A stretch of DNA of 49,403 nt, from positions 1 through 49,403 of the IMG/VR virus record IMGVR_UViG_3300030116_004629; one strand, given 5' to 3'. The position numbers were made by a program, and so were the translations under genes. Shown here piece by piece: positions 5,682-12,486 of this stretch (its first letter is position 1; each line of letters opens with the position of its first letter). Source of the DNA: a virus. Under the pieces are notes generated by a model. It did not search any database. It was given only the letters and a program-made list of their open reading frames with translations, and was not told the DNA's origin.

Positions 5682-5846
5682 ATGGATGAGATAAGGTTTG
5701 AAATAGGCGACTGTCCCCTATGCGAAAGAGAGGGTCTTCCTCTGCGCATGATTAGAGGCAGAAACGAGATGGTGGCATGGCTATGCGACCTGTGCATAAG
5801 CAAGTGGGAAGAAAGAGGCGGCAACGGCGGGGTGAGGGCAAGATGA
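5682..5846 (+). CDS. Zinc-ribbon microprotein, 54 aa
   Basis: Reads MDEIRFEIGDCPLCEREG near the N-terminus and WLCDLCISKW in the second half. The two CxxC pairs, 24 residues apart, form a zinc ribbon. Start set by the promoter 25 nt upstream. Its stop overlaps the next start (ATGA at 5843-5846), so translation is coupled. First of a run of five small zinc or acidic proteins. A nucleic-acid or protein-binding regulatory role is inferred only from the fold. Confidence 0.75.
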   Translation: MDEIRFEIGDCPLCEREGLPLRMIRGRNEMVAWLCDLCISKWEERGGNGGVRAR

Positions 5847-6058
5847 AGCCCGTAGAGAACCACATGGTCGCTCTCCCTCAACCGGAGTTAGACCACGAAG
5901 AAAAATGCGACCATTCGTACCCGTATGACATTCTTGACATACACGACTACGATGAAGAAACTATAACCTTTGAAGTAAAATGCCCCGACTGCGGAAAAAT
6001 AGGATATGTTGAGGGTTCGATAAAATTAGACTATGAAGTGGAGTGGGATGACGAATGA
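5843..6058 (+). CDS. Acidic zinc-ribbon protein, 71 aa
   Basis: Start at 5843 (MKPVENHMVALPQ) is set by the ATGA overlap with the preceding stop; longer frames upstream encode random basic residues. It contains CDHSYPYDILDIHDYDEE and then CPDCGKIGYVEG, which gives potential metal ligands C/H and CxxC. The C-terminus is strongly acidic (YEVEWDDE). The next gene overlaps by ATGA at 6055-6058. Confidence 0.75.
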   Translation: MKPVENHMVALPQPELDHEEKCDHSYPYDILDIHDYDEETITFEVKCPDCGKIGYVEGSIKLDYEVEWDDE

Positions 6059-6420
6059 GTGATGAAAATTACGATGATACGGGCAACCCGTCAAAGTTTG
6101 AGCATGATACTTTCGGCAACCGTCTAACCGTCTTCAATAGAGACTGTATAGTATGCGGAGAGACATTCAAGGCAAAGAGCAAGGCGCACAAAAAGTGCGA
6201 CAGGTGCAAGCACATTACGATTAGAGAGGCGGAAGAAATACAACAGGTAAATTACCAACAGGGCAAGTTTGGTATTGCTGAGTTAGATGATTTGGGCGAG
6301 GATATGTTTGACGAAGATGACTTTGAGGCAGACACAGGCTATACCCACGATGAGATTTACGAGATGTTTTCCGAGCAAGACGAAGACGATTACTTAGAAG
6401 ACGAAGAGGAATGGGGGTAG
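6055..6420 (+). CDS. Zinc-finger protein with acidic tail, 121 aa
   Basis: The zinc motif CIVCGETFKAKSKAHKKCDRC (residues about 33-53) is of the short phage treble-clef or ribbon type. The C-terminal half is extremely acidic (EDMFDEDDFEAD, EQDEDDYLEDEEE), a feature seen in DNA mimics and histone-like-protein inhibitors, although no such function can be shown here. It is translationally coupled to both neighbours. Confidence 0.75.
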   Translation: MSDENYDDTGNPSKFEHDTFGNRLTVFNRDCIVCGETFKAKSKAHKKCDRCKHITIREAEEIQQVNYQQGKFGIAELDDLGEDMFDEDDFEADTGYTHDEIYEMFSEQDEDDYLEDEEEWG

Positions 6421-6425
6421 AAAAA

Positions 6426-6671
6426 ATGGCACACGAAGAAGATTATGACGATATTTTAGCGGCTAAAGAATTGCAGATAAAAAGTTATGCGATTGCTCTA
6501 AAGATAGCAATTGAAGAGTCTGCTGACTTGAGAAAAGAAAGAGATAGCCTAAGAAAAATAGCGGTAAGAGAACAGAAAGAGGCAAACGAATTGAGGATGC
6601 AGGTTTTGAAGTTAGAAAGAATTATTAGAAAGCACGAAGACCGATGGGCATACAGGGAGTCGGTACTTTGA
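6426..6671 (+). CDS. Coiled-coil protein, 81 aa
   Basis: Starts are possible at 6411 (overlapping the previous stop) and 6426 (MAHEEDYDDILAAKELQ). The latter has GGGGG seven bases upstream and is preferred. The rest is one long amphipathic helix (KEQ-, LRKERDSLRKI, ANELRMQVLKLERII), a coiled coil. No family recognised. Its stop overlaps the TTG start of the next gene. Confidence 0.7.
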   Translation: MAHEEDYDDILAAKELQIKSYAIALKIAIEESADLRKERDSLRKIAVREQKEANELRMQVLKLERIIRKHEDRWAYRESVL

Positions 6672-6808
6672 GAGGCGAGTGCGTCATTTGTAGCAAACCC
6701 TATGAGGGCTACGGCAACAACGCAAGCCCATTGAAAACAGGTAGGTGTTGCGATGAGTGCAATACTTTAGTCATTATAAGAAGACTACAAGGGATAGTGA
6801 GGGAATAA
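6668..6808 (+). CDS. Phage-type zinc-finger microprotein with TTG start, 46 aa
   Basis: Reads, after a TTG start that overlaps the previous stop (TTGA), RGECVICSKPYEGYGNNASP and then GRCCDECN. The pattern CxxC, GYGNNA-P, GxCCDECN is a very common microprotein of unknown function in tailed phages, in my recollection. No ATG is available in frame before the motif, which makes the TTG start necessary. The stop is two bases before the next ATG. Confidence 0.8.
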   Translation: MRGECVICSKPYEGYGNNASPLKTGRCCDECNTLVIIRRLQGIVRE

Positions 6809-6809
6809 T

Positions 6810-7127
6810 ATGACATTGATTGGTAAAGATAAAATTAAAGAAGCATTCGCAAAAATAAGGGCAATAATAAATTCCAAAGCACCCGTTCCCTTCGCACAAA
6901 TAGAGGAACTACTTGCGCCTTTAGATGACGGATATTTGGGTGAATTGAAAATACCTAACTTCGATGGACACGGAGTTTATATTCTCAATATGTATAAAAG
7001 CACCACTACGAAAGATGGAAACATAGAGAGTAAAGTATTCTTTTGTGACAAAGCCCATGAGCAAAAAAAGGTTGAGGTCGAAGAATTGAATAAAGTGCTT
7101 GCGTGGTCGGAAACAAAGACCTTATAA
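6810..7127 (+). CDS. Hypothetical protein, 105 aa
   Basis: Helical N-terminus (DKIKEAFAKIRAIINS) followed by a beta-rich middle (GELKIPNFDGHGVYILNMYKS) and a lysine/glutamate-rich end. No family recognised. The 3' end of the gene contains the TGCTTGCGTGGTCG element and TATA box of the next transcription unit, so the coding and promoter functions overlap over its last ten codons. Confidence 0.7.
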   Translation: MTLIGKDKIKEAFAKIRAIINSKAPVPFAQIEELLAPLDDGYLGELKIPNFDGHGVYILNMYKSTTTKDGNIESKVFFCDKAHEQKKVEVEELNKVLAWSETKTL

Positions 7128-7128
7128 G
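7096..7128 (+). promoter_or_regulatory. Promoter with TGCTTGCGTGGTCG element for the 7151 operon
   Basis: Element at 7096-7109 and TATA box TTATAA at 7122-7127. The TATA centre is 26.5 nt before the ATG at 7151, predicting a leaderless mRNA. It lies inside the end of the upstream gene. Confidence 0.8.
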
Positions 7129-7150
7129 CAAAGGACTTATCGTGATAAAT

Positions 7151-7429
7151 ATGACAATTTGGGAGATAGGACAAACCTATACGAATAAGCACAACGGAAA
7201 GCAGATTGTAATTGAGAGCAATTACATTACTGACGAGGGCTACCTAATGTGGGAAGCCTTCTACCTGCCTAGAAAAGACGGCTATGAGATGGCTAAGATT
7301 CTCAGCGATATGGATGAGAAGCATTGGGAGAAGGTCACAGTAGCACCTAAGAAAAAGGGCAGGGTAATTATGCAGACTCAATTTACTAAGGTAAGAATGT
7401 TGAGAAGAGAAGGAGATGAAGAAGAATGA
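7151..7429 (+). CDS. Hypothetical protein, 92 aa
   Basis: The frame is open upstream to 7103, but the promoter fixes the start at 7151 (MTIWEIGQTYTNKHNGKQIV). The protein is beta-rich at the N-terminus and ends with a basic helical tail (VRMLRREGDEEE). No family recognised. Its stop overlaps the next start by ATGA. Confidence 0.75.
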   Translation: MTIWEIGQTYTNKHNGKQIVIESNYITDEGYLMWEAFYLPRKDGYEMAKILSDMDEKHWEKVTVAPKKKGRVIMQTQFTKVRMLRREGDEEE

Positions 7430-8535
7430 GCGAAGAAAATAACGATGAAAAAACATACCTGTTTGCGATAGGGCTACAACACCTTGTGAGCGCAGACACG
7501 AACCTAAAAGATAGTGAGCGCAGGGACAAGGACTTGATGCTAAAGAATAGAGAGATTTGGGGAGACACAGGCGACTACCACAGCCAAGACAGAAAAAGTG
7601 TGACGAGAATAGGAAGTGGTCAAAGGAACGTTTACGATTGGATTAGGGGTCTAAAATACAATGCTGAGTTTACAAGCGATGAGGGTGTCTATGGTAAGAA
7701 GGGTATTTCTATAACCCTAAAACAATTAGAGGCAAAACTAGGAAATTCCGTTTACGACACTATGCACTTCCTGTGGAGAACAACAAGCAGTAGGTCAAAC
7801 CTAATACTTACCCACAAAACCAAGTGGGACACATGGAGTGATTCACTAAGATACGTCAGAAAACTTAACCACAATACATATTCAGATGCGGCCTACAATG
7901 ACAGAAACAACGCCTACATTCTCAACGGAGAAACGATGCAAACCCTGTGGGAAGAAAACGGTGAGAGATGGTTGGCTGAGAAAAATAACCGTGATAATTA
8001 CAACAAGGAATTACAAAACTTCCACAAGTGCAAAGAAGTTAAGAATAATTTTGAGAGTGACATTAGGAATTTAGAGAGGCAGATAAAGATTGGTGAAGAA
8101 TTAGAGCCTATAACCCGCGATGACATGATTGAGTTTTTCGTGTATAGGCATGAACGCGGCCTGACACACGGCCTTTGCTACCCTGAGGATAACAGGTGGA
8201 GAAGGAGTAAGGTTGGCGAAGACGCTATGCTAAAGGCAGACAAGATAGGTAAGGCCGACAGGTGGATTATAGATGGTATGCCACACCGCTATGACCGTTC
8301 TATAAACATAGAAGATATTGAGCAGGCTAAAAACTTCGTAGTGGCGCAGGGCGGCACGGTGACTTATGGCGGCGTAGACTACAAGATTGACGCGATAATT
8401 TCCTTCCCCGAATATGCGACCTTAGCAGAAAAAAGACAGACTTTGAGGGTTAAACTACAAACCATGCTCAATGATTATAAGGAGAACGTGGTTAAGGAGA
8501 CATGGATGGGAGACTACGGGGGCGAAGAAGAATGA
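7426..8535 (+). CDS. Hypothetical protein, 369 aa
   Basis: A medium-sized soluble protein with no recognised domain. It has a charged N-terminus, many aromatic residues (YDWIRGLKYN, FFVYRHERGLTHGLCYPEDN) and a long helical middle around NLERQIKIGEEL. The C-terminal end (ISFPEYATLAEKRQTLRVKLQTM) is helical. The start at 7426 overlaps the previous stop by ATGA, and the next gene is overlapped in the same way, so it belongs to the 7151 operon. Function unknown. Confidence 0.8.
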   Translation: MSEENNDEKTYLFAIGLQHLVSADTNLKDSERRDKDLMLKNREIWGDTGDYHSQDRKSVTRIGSGQRNVYDWIRGLKYNAEFTSDEGVYGKKGISITLKQLEAKLGNSVYDTMHFLWRTTSSRSNLILTHKTKWDTWSDSLRYVRKLNHNTYSDAAYNDRNNAYILNGETMQTLWEENGERWLAEKNNRDNYNKELQNFHKCKEVKNNFESDIRNLERQIKIGEELEPITRDDMIEFFVYRHERGLTHGLCYPEDNRWRRSKVGEDAMLKADKIGKADRWIIDGMPHRYDRSINIEDIEQAKNFVVAQGGTVTYGGVDYKIDAIISFPEYATLAEKRQTLRVKLQTMLNDYKENVVKETWMGDYGGEEE

Positions 8536-8777
8536 AATACCAAGAGAAGAAATACGACTATTGGACTATGCCCCTCAAGACTATGAGTGGCGTGGCGTGG
8601 ATTGACAGGCGCGATGTTTCCGGCTTCGTCAAGACGGATAGTGGCACGTTAGAGGTTCACATGAAGTCCGGCACGATATTCACCGTCACCGAATGGGATG
8701 AAACGACAATAGACGATTTGCTGTTGAAGTTTAGTCCTTATACTTTAGAGAAGCACTACACGGAGAGAGAAGAATGA
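8532..8777 (+). CDS. Hypothetical protein, 81 aa
   Basis: Start at 8532 (MKYQEKKYDYWTMPLKTMSG) is set by the ATGA overlap; the longer frame adds arginine-rich random residues. It is a small beta-rich protein (GFVKTDSGTLEVHMKSGTIF). No family recognised. Coupled by ATGA to the next microprotein. Confidence 0.7.
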   Translation: MKYQEKKYDYWTMPLKTMSGVAWIDRRDVSGFVKTDSGTLEVHMKSGTIFTVTEWDETTIDDLLLKFSPYTLEKHYTEREE

Positions 8778-8923
8778 GTGACTACAAGAACGTAGGTACA
8801 GACCACAAAATAGAGGCTAAGATAATTCACATTCATACAGCACCGCAGGCGTGGGTAGACTACAAGATTAGAATAAAAATAAACGGTAAATTTTACACCG
8901 GAGAATTAGAATTGAGTGAGTAA
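8774..8923 (+). CDS. Hypothetical microprotein, 49 aa
   Basis: Reads MSDYKNVGTDHKIEAKIIHI, then a beta-hairpin-like lysine-rich stretch (WVDYKIRIKINGKFYTGE). Its ATGA start overlaps the previous stop, and its stop is one base before the next ATG. No family recognised. Confidence 0.65.
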   Translation: MSDYKNVGTDHKIEAKIIHIHTAPQAWVDYKIRIKINGKFYTGELELSE

Positions 8924-8924
8924 G

Positions 8925-9065
8925 ATGGCACGGCAAGTTTGGGAAGACATTGAGTGTTGGTCTATGTCCCACATGGGAACGATGGCACTATGGCGCACGC
9001 TTTTCGGTGCGGTAAAACTAACTCTTGCCACATTAATAACCCTTAAAGTATTTGGTGTGGTCTAA
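8925..9065 (+). CDS. Membrane microprotein, 46 aa
   Basis: A polar N-terminus (MARQVWEDIECWSMSHMGTM) is followed by one predicted transmembrane helix (LFGAVKLTLATLITLKVFGVV) at the C-terminus. It fits exactly between two genes of the operon, with 1 and 3 bases to spare. Role unknown; phage membrane microproteins often affect the host envelope, but nothing here shows that. Confidence 0.6.
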   Translation: MARQVWEDIECWSMSHMGTMALWRTLFGAVKLTLATLITLKVFGVV

Positions 9066-9068
9066 TCT

Positions 9069-9338
9069 ATGAATATAGACGAGAAAGATGTAGAAGAGAT
9101 AAGAGATTTGGTTCTACAAATGGATGAGCAAATAGGCCATTTGGGGGAGACTCTAGGAAAATTATTTTGGGACTTGCATTACGCATACGAAGCAGAATAT
9201 GATTATTGGGAAGAGACAGGAGAGACAGACTGCCGAGTGCTATACGAATTGGTAGCCGTGTGGCTTTCCCTACCCTTTAGTAGAGAGATTATGAGAGAGA
9301 CTTACCGAGATTACGAGAAGCACATGGAAGAAGAGTAG
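9069..9338 (+). CDS. Acidic helical protein, 89 aa
   Basis: Highly acidic and aromatic (EIRDLVLQMDEQIGHLGETL, YEAEYDYWEETGETDC). Probably all-helical. No family recognised. Last gene of the 7151 operon; the next promoter element begins right at its stop codon. Confidence 0.7.
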   Translation: MNIDEKDVEEIRDLVLQMDEQIGHLGETLGKLFWDLHYAYEAEYDYWEETGETDCRVLYELVAVWLSLPFSREIMRETYRDYEKHMEEE

Positions 9339-9371
9339 TGCTTGCGTGGGCGTTAGGACAAAGATTATAAG
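9339..9371 (+). promoter_or_regulatory. Promoter with TGCTTGCGTGGGCG element for the 9393 operon
   Basis: The element (one base different from the others) is at 9339-9352 and the TATA box TTATAA at 9365-9370. The TATA centre is 25.5 nt before the ATG at 9393. A GGAGG sits at 9381-9385 but would be at or before the transcript's 5' end. Confidence 0.8.
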
Positions 9372-9392
9372 CAATTACTTGGAGGCATAGAT

Positions 9393-9932
9393 ATGAACAT
9401 ATTTGTATTGAACGAAGACCCTGTATTAGCAGCACAAGATTACTGTGACAAGCACGTACCCAAGATGGTTGTAGAATTGCTACAGCAATGCGGCTCTGCC
9501 GTCATACGCCACGGTGCTACGCCTGACATGATGCCACTTACCAAGAAGGGTACTCCCCTCAAGGGTGGCTACCACAAGCACCCTTGTACCGTGTGGTGCG
9601 GCGACTCACGCAACAATTTCCTATGGGCTGTCGTGCATGGCCTTGCGTTATGTGACGAGTATAGTAAGCGGTTCGGCAAGACTCACTTCTGCGAGACAGG
9701 CTTAGAGCAGTTATTCACTATGTCTCAGATTATACCCGCAGGCAACCTTACGCCTTTCGCTCTTGCTATGCCCGATGAGTATAGACCCGTAGCCTGTCAC
9801 ATTAAAGACGGCTACCTATTCCACGCCACAGGTTCTACTGCTGTTGCAGCGTACAGACGCTACTACCACAGCAAGACGTTTGCCAAGTGGGACAAGGGTA
9901 CTGACACACCCTCATGGTGGGTGGCAGCATGA
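9393..9932 (+). CDS. Conserved virus protein of the MNIF-DP-CDKH family, 179 aa
   Basis: The N-terminus MNIFVLNEDPVLAAQDYCDK, followed by HVPKMVVELLQQ, matches a family common in cyanophages and giant or marine viruses. The second half keeps the pattern HPCTVWCGDSRNNFLW, LCDEYSKRFGKTH, MPDEYR and a final KWDKGTDTPSWW. Some databases attach a DNA-glycosylase-like label to relatives; I cannot confirm that. The conserved Cys, Asp, Lys and His suggest an enzyme. First gene of an operon with its own promoter. Confidence 0.75.
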   Translation: MNIFVLNEDPVLAAQDYCDKHVPKMVVELLQQCGSAVIRHGATPDMMPLTKKGTPLKGGYHKHPCTVWCGDSRNNFLWAVVHGLALCDEYSKRFGKTHFCETGLEQLFTMSQIIPAGNLTPFALAMPDEYRPVACHIKDGYLFHATGSTAVAAYRRYYHSKTFAKWDKGTDTPSWWVAA

Positions 9933-10159
9933 GAGCGAAGACTGTTCCCCATGTGGAGTACGAGATATTCAACCACATTCTTGATACGATAGATATTACC
10001 ACCGTTAAAGAACAGATGTGTCCTACAGGAGATAAGGTGGCGGAAGAGAGATTCAACAAAGGTGCGGAGTCTGCGGCTAAATTGATAGAAAATTTAATTA
10101 ACAGGCGGCTTCATAGGTTGCCTAAGAACCACGTAGACTACAGGGGGAAAGACGAATGA
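9929..10159 (+). CDS. Hypothetical protein, 76 aa
   Basis: Start at 9929 (MRAKTVPHVEYEIFNHILDT) overlaps the previous stop by ATGA. Helical, with a central CPTGDKVAEERFNKGAESAA. No family recognised. Coupled by ATGA to the next gene. Confidence 0.65.
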   Translation: MRAKTVPHVEYEIFNHILDTIDITTVKEQMCPTGDKVAEERFNKGAESAAKLIENLINRRLHRLPKNHVDYRGKDE

Positions 10160-10380
10160 AGATGCCGCACTTGAAGCACGCGCGCTATGGAAATGCGAAG
10201 ACTCCTATTTGTGGAGACAAGACAGAGTACCGCTACATTACAGAAGAAGAGTGGCGCAAACTTTCGTGGTGCAAGGTGTGTCACGCGGCAGTAGGTAAAT
10301 TCGCCGTGCCAAAATTGGTAGAGCAGAAAAAAGCAGAATTGAAGAGTCCCATTCTAACACTAAGGAGTTATTTACCATGA
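10156..10380 (+). CDS. Small protein with possible zinc site, 74 aa
   Basis: Contains HLKHARYGNAKTPICGDKTE and SWCKVCHAAVGKF, giving a Cys plus CxxCH that could bind one metal. The pattern resembles small phage or archaeal zinc proteins with a CG...CxxC arrangement. Coupled by ATGA to both neighbours. Confidence 0.65.
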   Translation: MKMPHLKHARYGNAKTPICGDKTEYRYITEEEWRKLSWCKVCHAAVGKFAVPKLVEQKKAELKSPILTLRSYLP

Positions 10381-10559
10381 GTAAAATAGAGGATAAAGTA
10401 TGTGCCAAGATACAGGCGCGTGCAGAAGTGGGAGAGAAAAAGTACGGCGTGACAATGGAACGAGAAGATTTAACCCTTAAAGAATGGCTAACACACCTTC
10501 AAGAAGAGATGATGGATGCCATAGTTTACATACAAAAAGTGATGGACTGCGAGGCATAG
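10377..10559 (+). CDS. MazG-like phage protein, 60 aa
   Basis: The segments RAEVGEKKYGVTMEREDLTL and EWLTHLQEEMMDAIVYIQ match a phage family with a MazG-like or nucleotide-pyrophosphohydrolase-like helical fold (EE-x2-D metal motif). If active it would hydrolyse a (d)NTP during infection, but only half of the usual metal ligands are visible. Last gene of the 9393 operon. Confidence 0.65.
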   Translation: MSKIEDKVCAKIQARAEVGEKKYGVTMEREDLTLKEWLTHLQEEMMDAIVYIQKVMDCEA

Positions 10560-10563
10560 AAGG

Positions 10564-10573
10564 TTTTATATTA
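10564..10573 (+). promoter_or_regulatory. TATA box TTTATATT for the 10594 gene
   Basis: TTTATATT at 10565-10572 is centred 25.5 nt before the ATG at 10594, predicting a leaderless mRNA. There is no TGCTTGCGTGGTCG element in front of it. Confidence 0.65.
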
Positions 10574-10593
10574 GACCAACGGGTGGTGTAGAT

Positions 10594-10881
10594 ATGGGTG
10601 TAAGAGGTAAGCGTAGATTTATACAAACAAGGAGGGCTATAGGCGTGATTCTAAACGAGGCACGCGAGCCTATGTCTCCACAGGAGATAGCAGAGGCACT
10701 AAGATACAGACCAACGAGAGCGATAACAGCAACCCCTAACAGGGTTTCGCAATTGCTACGTGGTGCTAGGGGTATAGTTAGTGACAAAGAGATGAGAGAC
10801 TTCGATTCCTCAAGGCAGCAGTCAAAAGTCTATTCTATGGATGAGTATGACTTGTATGAGGATTGGTTAGATAGAGAGTGA
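10594..10881 (+). CDS. Winged-helix DNA-binding protein, 95 aa
   Basis: IGVILNEAREPMSPQEIAEA and the following RPTRAITATPNRVSQLLRGA form helix 1, helix 2 and recognition-helix-like segments of a winged helix. The C-terminus VYSMDEYDLYEDWLDRE is acidic. It resembles the proteins at 12097 and 17232 in layout, so it is probably one of several related small regulators. Own promoter. Confidence 0.75.
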   Translation: MGVRGKRRFIQTRRAIGVILNEAREPMSPQEIAEALRYRPTRAITATPNRVSQLLRGARGIVSDKEMRDFDSSRQQSKVYSMDEYDLYEDWLDRE

Positions 10882-10888
10882 TAAAACA

Positions 10889-11095
10889 ATGGTAAAAGAA
10901 AAAGAGATGAGTGAAAGAGAAATATTGGCGAGAGCGTACAAATGGTTTGGTGTCAAAGCACCTAGAGGCCACACGTTTGCAGTCAGGGATGACTACATGG
11001 CGACTATGAAAGCATATGCGGCATGGGTACGACAGGACAAGATAGATAATGAGGAATGGTGGGCTGATTGGAACAACGGCATGAAGAAAAAGTAA
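10889..11095 (+). CDS. Small helical protein, 68 aa
   Basis: Charged, tryptophan-rich and helical (MVKEKEMSEREILARAYKWF, EEWWADWNNGMKKK). No family recognised. Follows the 10594 gene by seven bases and is overlapped by the next frame. Confidence 0.6.
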   Translation: MVKEKEMSEREILARAYKWFGVKAPRGHTFAVRDDYMATMKAYAAWVRQDKIDNEEWWADWNNGMKKK

Positions 11096-11874
11096 ATTAC
11101 AAAACTTCCACAAGTATAAAACTCAAGAACCTAAAACTTTCACGGCTAAAGAAAAACTATGCTTCGGCATTTAGTAGGAACGAGGATTACGCCTTGATTA
11201 ACAGGCCGGAAGTGGAATTAGAATATAACAATGAGCAGTATACTATTGGTTGTAGAGGGGTAATGTATAATTTCCTCAAGTTTTTAGATAACGATTGGGA
11301 CAAGCAAACTCACGAAAATGCGATGGTAGTTATAGGTTTGCATGAAGTATTAAATGACTTTTTAGAGGAATACAAGATGAAGTCTGTTCTGTGTTGGGTA
11401 GACCAAGACAACAGGATTGTGGGGATTGCTGAAAGAATGGATTCTTATACCAACATAGAGGGCGTGTATGCTTACATTGAAGAAAAACTATGGAGTGGGG
11501 CAGGTAGAGTAGAAAGACAGTCCTTCATACAGGGTGGAATACCACACTTTAGAGTAGCCAACGGCAACATGAATTTAGAGATTGTAGTAAACAAACCCTA
11601 CGTTATAGTGAGAGGCCGCTACGATGTTGGGGAGGGCTACGTGCAGGTTGTCAAACCTAAGAAATTTAGAGGCAGCATAGATACAATAAGGGCTAAAGAT
11701 TTTTACGGTGCTATAGATGCCGCGATAGAAAAATTGATTGACGTTGATAAGAATATGATATGGAATGATACCCAAGTGAGGGCAGTTTGTGACACAAGTA
11801 ATATGATGGCTAAAGAAGTAGACACCCTTGAATGGAATTGGTTCTGTTGGATAACAGGGGAGAGAGTCAATTAA
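11068..11874 (+). CDS. Hypothetical protein, 268 aa
   Basis: No recognised domain. The N-terminus is basic (SIKLKNLKLSRLKKNYASAF), followed by an alpha/beta region with HENAMVVIGLHEVLNDFLEE, then VLCWVDQDNRIVGIAERMDS. The start at 11068 overlaps the previous gene by 28 bases; a later start is possible. It shares with DUF932 a gene-end position before structured non-coding DNA but no obvious sequence similarity. Confidence 0.65.
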   Translation: MEQRHEEKVNYKTSTSIKLKNLKLSRLKKNYASAFSRNEDYALINRPEVELEYNNEQYTIGCRGVMYNFLKFLDNDWDKQTHENAMVVIGLHEVLNDFLEEYKMKSVLCWVDQDNRIVGIAERMDSYTNIEGVYAYIEEKLWSGAGRVERQSFIQGGIPHFRVANGNMNLEIVVNKPYVIVRGRYDVGEGYVQVVKPKKFRGSIDTIRAKDFYGAIDAAIEKLIDVDKNMIWNDTQVRAVCDTSNMMAKEVDTLEWNWFCWITGERVN

Positions 11875-11934
11875 TTCTCTTGATTCGGTTGTTTCGAAAA
11901 AAATAACTGACGAGCAGTATAGCGGTTTTGTTAT

Positions 11935-12080
11935 TTATTCAATTATTTCAAAGGTAGTTAAGGAAAGGGAAACTCTCTAAAACATCTATGAAGAAATTAA
12001 AAAAATAAAATGGCGGCTTGCAGTATCACGTTTTTTTATTTCAGAAGAAATCAAGTGACCGACAGAATTAATAGCGGATA
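11935..12080. repeat. Diverged intergenic element, copy B, containing the 12097 promoter
   Basis: Aligns with 891-1035. Its last block, AGAATTAATAGCGGATA, holds a TTAATA box centred 26.5 nt before the ATG at 12097 and resembles the TTTATAGGCGGATA promoters of the replication block. The rest of the 222-bp gap (11875-11934) shows nothing recognisable. The conserved upstream blocks may be binding sites for a regulator of the large operon that follows. Confidence 0.6.
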
Positions 12081-12096
12081 GGAGAGTAGGAGTATT

Positions 12097-12486
12097 ATGC
12101 CACGGAGTAGTACGCTTATGGAAGAGAGGGCTTATGCCATTGTAAAAGAGCATGGGGCTATGAATACGAGAGAAATATTAGACAGACTGAATGACTATAC
12201 TAATATGAATAAAAGCAAGTCTCAGAAGGGGTATAGTATGCACCAATTGTCTCAGAAACTACGAGTGTCCCCCTTCTTCATTTGTTTGGGTGAAGACAGA
12301 ATGCCTGTGGGTATGGGCGATACAGCCAAGACTACGGGCGTGCTTAAGTATGATGTAATACCCGTTAAAGTAATAGTCCACGAAAAATTAGCAATTGTAA
12401 AAGAGGGGGGACACCTAGTGACACCCGTGAGTAAGATGCCAAGATTCTTCAAGAAAGAGTGGGTTAGACAGGGAGGGGTACTATGA
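12097..12486 (+). CDS. Winged-helix regulator, 129 aa
   Basis: EERAYAIVKEHGAMNTREIL, DRLNDY and SMHQLSQKLRVSPFFICLG give the helix-helix-wing pattern found also at 17232 (LYEHGKMTKEGMADCL, SLSALMSKNPQVKAVG). The C-terminal half is basic with a beta-like VIPVKVIVHEKLAIVKEGG. First gene of a seven-plus gene operon; its leaderless promoter is in the duplicated element upstream, which fits an autoregulator. The next gene overlaps by ATGA. Confidence 0.7.
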   Translation: MPRSSTLMEERAYAIVKEHGAMNTREILDRLNDYTNMNKSKSQKGYSMHQLSQKLRVSPFFICLGEDRMPVGMGDTAKTTGVLKYDVIPVKVIVHEKLAIVKEGGHLVTPVSKMPRFFKKEWVRQGGVL

